Shown: positions 16,416 through 24,912, counted from the stretch's first letter. The stretch: 39,393 bases of DNA from Lysobacter antibioticus HS124 (GCF_000336385.2 NZ_HG424477.1:1-39393); one strand, 5' to 3'. Notes: generated by a model not told the origin, from the letters alone. A program made the numbers and translations.

Positions 16416-18128
16416 TCAGCGGCGCATGCCGCCGGCGCTTTGGGTCGGCTCGGCCTGGGTCTGCTGGGCTTGCGCCTGCGCGGCCTGCTCCTGGCGGTCG
16501 GCGGCGTGCATGGCCTCGTGGCGCAGCTCCTGGCCGGCGGCTTGCCCGGCGAGTTGGCGGGTGGCGTCGCGGGCGGCGTTGCGGTCGCCGGATTCCATCG
16601 CCTGCAACAACGCGTCCAGATGGGCGTGGTTGTGGTTGTGCCCGCCGTTGCCGCCGGCGCCGGTCGCGCTGGGGTTGCCCGGGGCGGAGAAGGCGCTCTT
16701 GGCGTCGACGCTGTAGTTCTGCCGGCGCGCCAGGCCCATCTCGTCGCGCATGCCGTTCTCGGTCAGGTTGGCGGGGTTGGTCTTGGTGTCGGGCGTGGCC
16801 GCGTTGCGGTCGAAGTCGAAGGCGACACCGCTGTTGTCCAGGCCCACCGCCTGGCGCTCGAAGTTGCGCACGCTGCCCGAGTCCGGGCCGGTGCCGCTGT
16901 ACACGCCCTGCTGCAGGGTGCCGCCGGTGATGTTGTAGGCGTGCGACATCTCGTGGTGCAGGACCACGGTCGGGGTTTCGAAGAAGTCGCTGTGGAAGGA
17001 CGGGTTGTAGCTGATCACCGAATCCATGCCGGCGCCGCGCGTGGTGACGCCGGTGGCCGGGTCGGTCTGCAGGAAGGCGTCGTTGGTCAGCGAGGGGCCG
17101 GCGTAGCCGTTCATCTCGTTGCTCAGCTCGGTGATGCTGACGCTGTGGCCGGTGCCGACGAACGCGTTGGCGTTGCGGTCCAGCTCGGCCAGCATCTCGC
17201 GGCCGTTGTTGGACGAGCGCAGCATGTCCAGATCGGCCTCGACCCGCTGGCGGAACGCGTCCGACGAGCCGGCGGCGACGGTGACGCTGGCGCCGACATG
17301 GGTCGTCATGTCGACTTCGACCTGGGTGTTGCGCGCGCCGCGGGTGGCGGTGACGGTGTCTTCGCCGCTCTGGCCGTAGACGGTGTCGCGGCCGGCGCGG
17401 TTGTCGACGGTGTCGGCGCCGGCGCCGGTGTAGATGCGGTCGTTGCCCTGGCCGCCGCGCAGGACGTCGGCGTCCTGGCCGCCGGACAGGATGTCGTTGC
17501 CCTGGCCGCCTTCGAGGGTGTCGGCGCCGCGCCCGCCCTCGATGTAGTCGCGGCCCTGACCGCCGCGCAGGATGTCGTCGCCGTCGCCGCCGTAGACCAC
17601 GTCGTTGCCGGCGCCGGCGTCGATGGTGTCGTTGCCGGTGTTGCCGAACACGTCGTCGCGGCCGCGGCCGGTGTTGATGACGTCGTCGCCGGCGCCGCCG
17701 TCGACGCGGTCGCGTCCGCGCCCGGTGGTGATGGTGTCGTTGCCGTCGCCGCCCTGCACGTCCATGTTGACGCGCACGTTGGAGGCGGCGTGGATGACGT
17801 CGTTGCCGTCGCCGCCGCGCACGCCGAGCTGCTGCTGGGCGGCGAGGGTGATCTCGAACGGCTGGCCGTTGATGTTGACGTCGAGCACGCCGTTGGCGCG
17901 CTGGCTGACCCGCACGTTGTCGTCGCCGGCGCCGCCGTTGATGACCAGGGTGTCGGCGAACTGGTCGCCGCCGGTCACCTGCTCGCGGCTGATGACGATG
18001 TCGCCCTGGCGGAACAGTTCCTGCGAGACGATGCCCTTGCCGTCGGGCGTGCTGCGCGAGGTGTCGGCAGCGGGGCTGCCGGGCGGAACGACGCCGCCGT
18101 TGATGACGATCGGGGTGGGGCCGGCCAT
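16416..18128 (-). CDS. RTX-repeat protein with M91 metallopeptidase domain, probable effector
   Basis: The 570-aa protein starts at plus position 18128 behind AAGGAG and has no signal peptide. Residues about 105-258 hold many hemolysin-type calcium-binding nonapeptides (GGDGNDVI, GGAGDDVI, GGQGNDIL and similar). A zinc peptidase domain follows, with H392-E393-M-S-H396 in VVLHHEMSHAYN, as in the M91 family (NleD-like effectors). The last 70 residues (LDALLQAMESGDRNAARDAT, GQELRHEAM, DRQEQAAQAQ) match the tail of the lipase at 21954 and are proposed as an export tail. The RTX array suggests calcium-dependent folding after export. A lipoprotein gene follows. The target protein is unknown. Confidence 0.82.
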   Translation of the reverse strand: MAGPTPIVINGGVVPPGSPAADTSRSTPDGKGIVSQELFRQGDIVISREQVTGGDQFADTLVINGGAGDDNVRVSQRANGVLDVNINGQPFEITLAAQQQLGVRGGDGNDVIHAASNVRVNMDVQGGDGNDTITTGRGRDRVDGGAGDDVINTGRGRDDVFGNTGNDTIDAGAGNDVVYGGDGDDILRGGQGRDYIEGGRGADTLEGGQGNDILSGGQDADVLRGGQGNDRIYTGAGADTVDNRAGRDTVYGQSGEDTVTATRGARNTQVEVDMTTHVGASVTVAAGSSDAFRQRVEADLDMLRSSNNGREMLAELDRNANAFVGTGHSVSITELSNEMNGYAGPSLTNDAFLQTDPATGVTTRGAGMDSVISYNPSFHSDFFETPTVVLHHEMSHAYNITGGTLQQGVYSGTGPDSGSVRNFERQAVGLDNSGVAFDFDRNAATPDTKTNPANLTENGMRDEMGLARRQNYSVDAKSAFSAPGNPSATGAGGNGGHNHNHAHLDALLQAMESGDRNAARDATRQLAGQAAGQELRHEAMHAADRQEQAAQAQAQQTQAEPTQSAGGMRR

Positions 18129-18517
18129 AAAACGATCTCCTTGGCGTTGCAGTGGCTGACGGTGAAAGGCGCGCGCGGCGCAGCCGTGTTCCTGCCGCGC
18201 GGCCTGGAGGTCGCCCGCTGCGGGCGACGTGGTGTGCCGACTATAGGGCGGGCCGCGGCGGCGAAGGAACTCGGGTCGTCCCCGCCCGTGCCTGCGGCCG
18301 CCCCGCCGGTCGGCGAAGCTGCACTCTGCCCCGGCCGGTGGCCGCGAAATCGGGAGCGCAGTCACAGGAACGGGTTGGGTCGCGCGGTCCGGCCACGGTG
18401 AAGGCGGTCCGGCGCAGGGGACGTTCAGGATTGGCTTCGGAAGGGCGGGGCCGGCGATGCCGTATCCTGCGGCCTGGCCGCCCGCTGCCGGGGAAAGGCG
18501 GAACGGAAAGGACTCCC
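18129..18517. other. Divergent promoter region
   Basis: This 389-base gap lies between the divergent M91 effector and caspase-like genes. Frames open in it are Arg/Pro-rich and not gene-like. It must hold the promoters of both transcripts, but no consensus boxes stand out. Confidence 0.45.
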
Positions 18518-20317
18518 ATGAATCGTCGCATCGCCTTGTGCATCGGCGTCGCGGGTTACCACGCGGACGCGCTGAAGTTGGACAATCCAGTCAACGATGC
18601 GCGGCGCATCCATGCCGCGTTGCGTAACCGGGGCTTCGATTCGACCCTGCTGCCGGACCCGACGGCGGACGAACTCATCGATGCCCTGACGGTTTTGCGA
18701 GCGAAGATCGAAGACCCCGCGGCCGGGCGGCTGCTGAGCGTGGTGTACTACGCCGGACACGCGATCGAGATCGGCGGTTTCGGCGTGCTGCTGCCGGCCG
18801 ATACCCCGGCGCCGGTGACCATCGGCCCGATCCGCCGCAGCGGCGTACCCGTGCTGGAGGTCGTCGCCGCGCTGAAGGCCGGGCGCGGGCCGAAGGTGGT
18901 GATCGTGGATGCGTGCCGCAGTGCGATCGATGGCTGGAGCGACCTGCAACTACGCGATTTCGCCGCCTGGGCCGATAGCGAAACCAAGCGACTGGCGGGT
19001 GTGGACGTAGCCGGCGACTTGGCGCTCGCTTATTCCACCGCGTCGGGACAAACGGCTTCCGATGGCCGCACAGGCAGCCGCAACAGCCTGTACTGCGAAA
19101 AGCTCGAAACGGCCCTGTTGCGCCACGATGTCTCCATCGTGGAGGCGCTGACGCACTGCGGGCAGGAAGTGATCGCCGATACCGACGCCAAGCAGCGGCC
19201 GTGGGTGTACACGAACCTGAGCGGCAAGGCGGGGTTCAGCGATCTGCCGGCCTATGCGCTTGCGTCTTCGACCACCTTGGTCACGCAGCGCGGTGCGGTT
19301 ACGCGGTTGCATGCGCGGGCGATGGACGGCGCGGTCGTGGCGAACCTGCATGCGCGCTTGCAAGTGCTGCACGACGGCGAGCTGGGCGGATTCATCGTGC
19401 ACGGCCCGGCGTACACCGCAGCGGCAACGTGGGAGGACGACGTGTTTCTGGCCGGGCCGCATGCATTCGTATCGCTCGACACCCGCGCCGAGGCGCGGCA
19501 GGGAGCGGAATTTTTGCCGACAGCGGATGTGGCGATCGACTGCGAGGAGGTCCACGGCATCGCCGTATCTCCCGGCGGCGAGTTCGCGATCGTTCACGGC
19601 CAGGCCGGCTATGCGGTCATGAAGCGAAGCGATGGCGGCTGGCGCCAGCATTGCGTCGGCAAGCGGCCCGAGTGCGTGTACAGCGCGGTATTCCAGTCCG
19701 ATCGCGTGGCCTATCTGGGCGGGTACGGCAACCATGTCGTGCGGCTGCGCTTGGACGGCGATACGCCGCGTGCGGACAGGATCGCGCTCGGCCGTTCCCT
19801 GCACGTTTACGATCTGGCCTGGCTCCCCGGACGAAACACGCTGGCTGCCGTATGCAACGATGGCTGGGTGGTCTGGATCGACCTTGCCGACGACACGGTC
19901 GAGCGTCTGCGGATGTTCGAATGGCCCAGCGTCGACGTGCCGGGCGCGTACGGACGCTTGCGCCGCGCCCAGCTCTCGCCGGACGAAGCCAGCCTGTATC
20001 TCGCCGACCGCGACCGGTTCGAGGCCGAAAACGGCGACGAGTTCTGGTTGCGGACCCAACATGCGCCGCGGCCGCCGGGATACGACTTGTTGTGCTGCGA
20101 CGTGGCCGAGCAGGGCAGACTACTCGCGATCGGCGCCGACGCGGGACTGGTCTTCCTGGTCGATACTCGCAGCCGCGAGCACGTCGCCACCCTGGACGCG
20201 GGCAGCGACATCGGCGTGCGGCTGCAATGGATGACCTGCGCCGGCGACGGCGCGATCCACGTGCTGGGCCAGGACAACATCGTGCGTTGCTTCGAGCCGG
20301 TTCGGCCGTACGTGTGA
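18518..20317 (+). CDS. Caspase-like (C14) protease fused to a probable beta-propeller
   Basis: The 599-aa protein starts at the ATG at 18518 with GGAAAGGA upstream. Residues 1 to about 240 form a caspase/metacaspase p20-type domain: ALCIGVAGYHADALKLDNPVNDA, catalytic H81 in YYAGHAIE and catalytic C133 in VIVDACRS. From about 330 on, short repeated beta segments (GIAVSPGGEFAIVHGQAGYAV, AVFQSDRVAYLGGYGNHVV, LAWLPGRNTLAAVCNDGWV) read like WD40-type propeller blades. No signal peptide, so it is cytoplasmic. Bacterial caspase-like proteins with sensor domains include cell-suicide and defence proteases; that role is inferred here. The gene stands alone, divergent from the M91 effector. Confidence 0.83.
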   Translation: MNRRIALCIGVAGYHADALKLDNPVNDARRIHAALRNRGFDSTLLPDPTADELIDALTVLRAKIEDPAAGRLLSVVYYAGHAIEIGGFGVLLPADTPAPVTIGPIRRSGVPVLEVVAALKAGRGPKVVIVDACRSAIDGWSDLQLRDFAAWADSETKRLAGVDVAGDLALAYSTASGQTASDGRTGSRNSLYCEKLETALLRHDVSIVEALTHCGQEVIADTDAKQRPWVYTNLSGKAGFSDLPAYALASSTTLVTQRGAVTRLHARAMDGAVVANLHARLQVLHDGELGGFIVHGPAYTAAATWEDDVFLAGPHAFVSLDTRAEARQGAEFLPTADVAIDCEEVHGIAVSPGGEFAIVHGQAGYAVMKRSDGGWRQHCVGKRPECVYSAVFQSDRVAYLGGYGNHVVRLRLDGDTPRADRIALGRSLHVYDLAWLPGRNTLAAVCNDGWVVWIDLADDTVERLRMFEWPSVDVPGAYGRLRRAQLSPDEASLYLADRDRFEAENGDEFWLRTQHAPRPPGYDLLCCDVAEQGRLLAIGADAGLVFLVDTRSREHVATLDAGSDIGVRLQWMTCAGDGAIHVLGQDNIVRCFEPVRPYV

Positions 20318-20519
20318 CACTCCCGCCCATGCCGGCGCTCGGCGCGGCATAACCGCCGCAAACGGCGCGATGAGCGCAACTTTTGGTTGTCGTTTCCGGC
20401 TTGCGCGACCTGAAGTAGGCTCGTGCCCAGACCTCGACAGGGTTGGGTCGGTTCGCTCGGCGTTCGCCGGCGGTGTCGGCGGTGTCGGCGGGGTGCGATG
20501 GCTTGCCAGGGAGGCATGG

Positions 20520-21136
20520 ATGCGTGGCGTGTTTCGTTGCTTTGGTTGGCTGTCGGTATTGAGCGTCTGCGCCTGCGGCCCCGGGCCGACGGCCGACGAA
20601 TTGGCCGCCCGGTACCAGCGCAACCCGGCGCCGAAGCGGCCGTACCGGACCGAGCTGAAGACCGCGGATACGCCTGGGCCGTTCGCCAGAGCCGAAGGCT
20701 TCGTCGGTTTCGAGGCCCCCAACTGCACCTACATCCCCGACCGGATCGCGGGCGCGAGGTCGATGCCGTCGATCGATCTGCCTATGGCCTTTTCCAAGGT
20801 CGACGAGTCCACCTTCGTGGCGACGATCTACGCCGATGCGATGCTGGATCAGGACTACCGGCTGGGCGACGGCGTCTGCCACCGGGAACTGCGGAGCGTG
20901 AATGCCTGGCTCACGGCGACGAGTGCCAAGACCGATACCAGATACGTCGTCAACTTGTCTGGCGACGAGGCGATCGCACGAAGGTCGCAAACCAACTGCT
21001 ACGTCATGGACAGATACCCTGGCGACGATCCGGAGGGGGGGCGGAATCCGGAAATCAACGTCGCGACTGGTTCAAGCCGGAATTCCAGAATCAACTGTTC
21101 TCAATCACCATGACGGCGAAGGCCGGGAAACCATGA
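20520..21136 (+). pseudogene. Lipoprotein paralogue upstream of the lipase, frameshifted near its end
   Basis: The ATG at 20520 begins MRGVFRCFGWLSVLSVCACG, a lipoprotein-like signal. The rest is closely similar to the next gene: ELAARYQRNPAPKRPYR, GPFARAEGFVGFEAPNCTYIPD, FSKVDESTFVATIYADAMLD, YPGDDPEGG. At a G7 run (21035-21041) the frame departs and stops at 21113. The family ending (WFKPEFQNQLFSITMTAKAG) continues in the -1 frame and stops at 21136. Restoring one G would repair it. It is a tandem duplicate of the putative immunity gene at 21301, including upstream sequence. Confidence 0.72.
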
Positions 21137-21300
21137 GGACGACGGCCAAGTTTGAATCCGCCCGTGTCCCGCTACTTTGGGTTGCCGTTGTTGCCGTCCC
21201 GCGCCTGCCGTAAGCTCTGCCGTAACAGATCCGAGCCGGCTTGTCCTGCGTTGATCGCCGACGTGCCGCGTTCCATAACCGTCCTGCCATGGAGGCATCG

Positions 21301-21957
21301 ATGCGCGGTGTGTTTCGCAGCTTTTGCCTTCTGCTGGCGATGAGTACTTCCGCCTGTAGCGCTCCCGAGGCCGCCATGAACGCCGAAACCCCCACCTCCG
21401 ACTCCGCGCCGTCGATGGCCGAGCTGGAAGCCAAGTACCAACGCAACCCGGCGCCGAAGCAGGCGTACCGGATCGAGCTGAAGGTGGCGGATGCGCCGGG
21501 GCCGTTTGCGAGGGCCGAGGGATTCGTGAGCTATGAGGCGCCGAACTGCACCTTTATTCCCAACCAGATCGTAGGGGTGCGCAAGCGCCCGTCACACACA
21601 TTGCCGATTGAGTTCGCCAAGGTCGACGAATCTACTTTCGTCGCGACGATCCACGCTGATGCGATGCTGGATGAGGACTATCTGGGCGAGGGTGTCTGCC
21701 ACTGGGAACTGATGGGCGTGAGTTCCTGGCTCAAGGCGACCGGAGCCAAGACCGACATAGGCTACCTCGCCAATCTGGCTGGCGATGAGGTACGCGCTCA
21801 GAAGTTCCGCACTAACTACTATCTCAAGGACGAGTATCCGGGCAATGATCCGGATGAGCGTCTCGACCCAGGCGAACTGGATCGCAACAAATTCACGCCG
21901 GAGTTCCAGGGGCAGCTATTCACCATTACCTCAATAGCCAAGGCAGGGACGCCATGA
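21301..21957 (+). CDS. Putative lipoprotein, probable immunity partner of the lipase effector
   Basis: The 218-aa product starts at the ATG at 21301 (a GGAGGC site lies upstream) and has a lipoprotein-type signal (SFCLLLAMSTSAC). Mature blocks are ELEAKYQRNPAPKQAYR, GPFARAEGFVSYEAPNCTFIP, FAKVDESTFVATIHADAMLDEDY and a C-terminal PEFQGQLFTITSIAKAG strand. I do not recognise a family. Its stop overlaps the start of the lipase effector by ATGA, so the two are translationally coupled. A membrane-anchored periplasmic inhibitor of the lipase is the natural reading, from context. The upstream copy at 20520 is a duplicate with a frameshift. Confidence 0.7.
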   Translation: MRGVFRSFCLLLAMSTSACSAPEAAMNAETPTSDSAPSMAELEAKYQRNPAPKQAYRIELKVADAPGPFARAEGFVSYEAPNCTFIPNQIVGVRKRPSHTLPIEFAKVDESTFVATIHADAMLDEDYLGEGVCHWELMGVSSWLKATGAKTDIGYLANLAGDEVRAQKFRTNYYLKDEYPGNDPDERLDPGELDRNKFTPEFQGQLFTITSIAKAGTP

Positions 21958-23240
21958 GCCTCAGCAGCCAGCAATATGCCAACCTCGCCGAAGATGCATA
22001 CAACCCTCGTGAGAAAGGTAAAGACGTCACCCTTGAGGGTGTGACGTACACAGTGCTAAAGCACGTCGACAAGCCATCAGGCTATCAGGGTACGATCTAT
22101 CGGCGCCAGGATACCGGGGAAATCATCGTCGCCCATCGTGGCACCGAATTTGACCGAGAGAAGCTCAAGGACGGTCTGACCGATGCCGGCATGGTTACAT
22201 CTCGTACCAATGTCCAGGCTAAGGACGCGATCGCATTGACGCGCGATGCCTTAGAGATAGCGGAAGAACTTGGCCGCGGTAAGCCGTCGCGACCCGAAGT
22301 CACCGTCACCGGCCACTCCCTCGGCGGCACCCTGGCGCAAATCACCGCCCACCACTACGACCTGCGCGGCGAGACCTTCAACGCCTACGGCGCGGTCAGC
22401 CTGGGCTACCGCATCCCCGAGAGCGGCAACCGCGTCACCAACCATGTCATGGCCGGCGATCCGGTCAGCGCGGCCAGCGACCACTACGGCCAGGTCAAGG
22501 TTTACGCCACCGCGCAGGAAGTCAAGTCGATGCGGGACAGCGGTTATGAGAACGACCGCAGCACCCTGTTCGACGCACGTTCGTCCGTGGGGGCGGCCAA
22601 GAAGATGGTCGGCACCTCGCACAGCATGCACAACTTCCTCAATGTCGACGCCCACGATAAACCGGACCGTTCCGTGCTCGGCGATCCCCAGGCGCAGCGT
22701 CTGGCGCAGCAGTACGATCCGATGATCGACAAGTACCGCAACGATATCGAGAGCCTGCGTCGCGGCGTGACCAACACCTTCCGCGATCCGGTGGGGAAAG
22801 CAGGCGACTTGATCGACGAGATCCGCGGTCCGCTCAAGCCGGGCGAGCCGGGGCGCAAGGAACACCGGCACGAGGCGCCGGCGCGGCCGGAGCGCAATGC
22901 CTCGCCGTGGCACCCGGCGCCCTATGGCCCGGCGCTGCGGGACTACATCCATCCGGGCAAGACGCCGACCTTGAATCCCGGCTTTCCGATGCGTGCGACC
23001 ACCTCGCTCGACGACAACCCCTCGGCTTTCGTCGACCGCATGCTGGCCGCCTCGCAGAACGGCGATCGCGACGCGTTCCGGCAGATGACCCAGCAGGCCG
23101 CCGCGGCGACGCCGGGCCGCGAGCTGCGCAACGACGCAGTGGCGACGGTCGATCGCCAGGAGCAGGCCTTGGCCCAGCAGGCGATGCAGCAGGCCAACGA
23201 GCAGGCCGCACCGGCGCGCACCGGGCCACGCATGGCCTGA
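21954..23240 (+). CDS. Class 3 lipase-like effector (Mbeg1-like)
   Basis: The 428-aa protein has no signal peptide. The N-terminal half is an alpha/beta lipase: YQGTIYRRQDTGEIIVAHRGTE, then the nucleophile elbow VTVTGHSLGG with S122, and NHVMAGDPVSAASDH, which probably carries the acidic residue; H at SMHNF is a candidate catalytic His. A Pro-rich linker follows (about 285-345). The last 75 residues (FVDRMLAASQNGDRDAFRQM, GRELRNDAV, DRQEQALAQQ) match the tail of the RTX/M91 protein. Class 3 lipases are known among Xanthomonadales T4SS effectors. Likely role: hydrolysis of target-cell phospholipids. The start overlaps the upstream lipoprotein gene (ATGA). Confidence 0.82.
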   Translation: MSLSSQQYANLAEDAYNPREKGKDVTLEGVTYTVLKHVDKPSGYQGTIYRRQDTGEIIVAHRGTEFDREKLKDGLTDAGMVTSRTNVQAKDAIALTRDALEIAEELGRGKPSRPEVTVTGHSLGGTLAQITAHHYDLRGETFNAYGAVSLGYRIPESGNRVTNHVMAGDPVSAASDHYGQVKVYATAQEVKSMRDSGYENDRSTLFDARSSVGAAKKMVGTSHSMHNFLNVDAHDKPDRSVLGDPQAQRLAQQYDPMIDKYRNDIESLRRGVTNTFRDPVGKAGDLIDEIRGPLKPGEPGRKEHRHEAPARPERNASPWHPAPYGPALRDYIHPGKTPTLNPGFPMRATTSLDDNPSAFVDRMLAASQNGDRDAFRQMTQQAAAATPGRELRNDAVATVDRQEQALAQQAMQQANEQAAPARTGPRMA

Positions 23241-23307
23241 TCGGGGCCCGGCTGCCGTAACCGGCCCAGGGAATGCAGATTCGCGTCGGGACGCATCAGG
23301 AGCAGGC

Positions 23308-23880
23308 ATGCAACAGGACGAGTTGATGGCGCTGATCAGCAAGACCGCGGTCTTGATGGAGCAGTTCGAGCGTCGCTGCGAGGAGATCGAGAAACAGCAG
23401 CTCGCGGTGTCCCAGCAGCTGCAGCATTTGGCGCAACAGGTGCCGGGCGTGGTGCGGCAGTCGGCCGACGAAAGCCTGCGCAGCCTGCCGGGGGCGGTGA
23501 TCGGCAAGGTCGAAGGCGGGCTGTCGCAGCCGGTCGGCGCCTACGAAAAACGTCTGCAGGAAGCCGGCGCCTTGCTGCAGGAAGGCTCGCAAGGGCTGGC
23601 GGCGCAGATCAAGCGCATGGAATGGCTGCACAAGCAGTTGGTGTGGAAAGTGGTCGGCGCGGCGCTGGGCAGCGTGCTGCTGCTGCTGGCCGGCGGCGGC
23701 TGGCTGCTGTGGCAATACCGCGCCGACATCAACGAGAACCGGATCACCGCCGACCTGTTGCGCGCCTACAACCAGGCCGACGTGACCCTGTGCGGTGGGC
23801 GCCTGTGCGCCAACGTCGACATGAAGGCCAAGCCCTACGGCGACGACAAGCGGTATCGGCCGGTGCAGGCGCGGCAGTAA
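23308..23880 (+). CDS. Coiled-coil protein with one membrane span, downstream of the lipase effector
   Basis: The 190-aa product starts at the ATG at 23308 with AGGAG upstream, 67 bases after the lipase stop codon, so it is probably co-transcribed. The N-terminal part (VLMEQFERRCEEIEKQQLAVSQQLQHLAQQVPGVV) is a helical coiled coil. One membrane span lies at about 112-135 (VVGAALGSVLLLLAGGGWLLW), followed by a short domain with two Cys (TLCGGRLCANVD). I recall similar proteins near Lysobacter and Xanthomonas effectors but know no function. It could be a membrane factor for effector handling; that is inference. Confidence 0.65.
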   Translation: MQQDELMALISKTAVLMEQFERRCEEIEKQQLAVSQQLQHLAQQVPGVVRQSADESLRSLPGAVIGKVEGGLSQPVGAYEKRLQEAGALLQEGSQGLAAQIKRMEWLHKQLVWKVVGAALGSVLLLLAGGGWLLWQYRADINENRITADLLRAYNQADVTLCGGRLCANVDMKAKPYGDDKRYRPVQARQ

Positions 23881-23978
23881 GCGGCGCCGCCGCCATCGCC
23901 GATGCCGCTGTTGCGATGAGTCCGTTGGCGGATGCGACACCGGCCCTTCGGTCGAATTCGCCGTAGTTGCGATTTCGC

Positions 23979-24036
23979 GGTCGCGGCTTACGCCGCTCCT
24001 ACAAGGACTCATGTAGGAGCGGCGTAAGCCGCGACC
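23979..24036. repeat. Perfect 25-bp inverted repeat pair of the dispersed repeat
   Basis: Two inverted copies of the dispersed repeat (left arm 23979-24003, right arm 24012-24036) match perfectly over 25 bp around an 8-base loop. Transcribed, it forms a very stable hairpin. It lies between the coiled-coil gene and the DHFR-like gene. No long T run follows, so it resembles a REP-type element more than a simple terminator. Confidence 0.85.
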
Positions 24037-24305
24037 ACCGAAGCGGTCGACGCTAGCGCCGCGTCCGAAGCCCAGATCCTCCCGGCGCAACTTCGACGCA
24101 CGGATCCGCTCTTCTTGGCCTCATGCGCCGCCGCCGGACTATCGTCCGTTTCGCAGGCCCGCGCGGCCCAATACCGGCCAGCCGCCGACCGCTCGCAGCT
24201 CCGTCGCCCACCGGCGCCACGACGCCGTCGAAACCGCAGCTCCCCATTCGTCGATGAGAAGAACCGCGCCGATCCCCGGCGCGCCCTCATCCTCGGGAGC
24301 CCGCC

Positions 24306-24881
24306 ATGCGCAAGATCATCGCCGCCCTGCAGCTGTCGTTGGACGGCTACATCGAAGGCCCGCACGGCGAACTGGACTGGATCGACAGTTGGGAGGACCG
24401 CTTCGGCCTGCTCGACCGGGTCGACACCTTCCTGCTCGGCGCACGCATGTACCCGGCTTACGAGGCCTACTGGAGCGCGATCCAGGCCGACCCCGGCGCG
24501 GTGCTGCCCTGGGTCGGCCGGCGTGCCCTGCCGTTCGAGATCGAATACGCACGCCTCGCTGCGGTCACTGCGCATGTGGTGCTGTCGCGTACGTTGCCAT
24601 CGGCCGGCTGGGCGCAGACCCGGATCGTGCGCGAGTTGGACGAGCTGCGCGCGCTCAAGGCCCAATCCGGACGCGACATGCACGCCCTCGGCGGCGGCGC
24701 CTTCATCGCCAGCCTGCTCAACGCCGATCTGGTCGACGAGTTGTGCCTGGTCGTACACCCGGTATTGCTGGGCGCGGGCAAGCCGCTGTTCGCGGGCCTC
24801 CATGGACGGCGGCGCCTGCGGCTGGCCGAGGCCAGGGCGATGTCGGACGGGCTGGTGCGCTTGTCCTACGTTCTGCGCTGA
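24306..24881 (+). CDS. Dihydrofolate reductase family protein (RibD C-terminal-like)
   Basis: The 191-aa product begins MRKIIAALQLSLDGYIEGPHGELDW, the standard opening of the stand-alone RibD-C/DHFR-like family. The GGGAFIASLLNADLVDELCLVVHPVLLGAGKPLF block at about 138-171 supplies the NADPH-binding and core strands. It is a probable NADPH-dependent reductase of unknown substrate, not the housekeeping FolA. GGGAG lies nine bases before the ATG. It is convergent with the next gene and stands alone. Confidence 0.88.
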   Translation: MRKIIAALQLSLDGYIEGPHGELDWIDSWEDRFGLLDRVDTFLLGARMYPAYEAYWSAIQADPGAVLPWVGRRALPFEIEYARLAAVTAHVVLSRTLPSAGWAQTRIVRELDELRALKAQSGRDMHALGGGAFIASLLNADLVDELCLVVHPVLLGAGKPLFAGLHGRRRLRLAEARAMSDGLVRLSYVLR

Positions 24882-24912
24882 GGTCTGGCGTGGACGCAGT
24901 GCGAGGGGCGCT

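Noticed and set aside
17400-17820. Dense short repeats that could be read as a tandem DNA repeat or CRISPR-like array
   Set aside because: The repeats are 27 bp (nine codons) long, in frame and degenerate at third positions, so they are RTX nonapeptide codons. There are no spacers.
16383-18401. A 672-codon open frame opposite the RTX/M91 gene
   Set aside because: It consists of repetitive VGVD/VVAAA patterns that mirror the RTX nonapeptides on the other strand; no independent ribosome site or family match.
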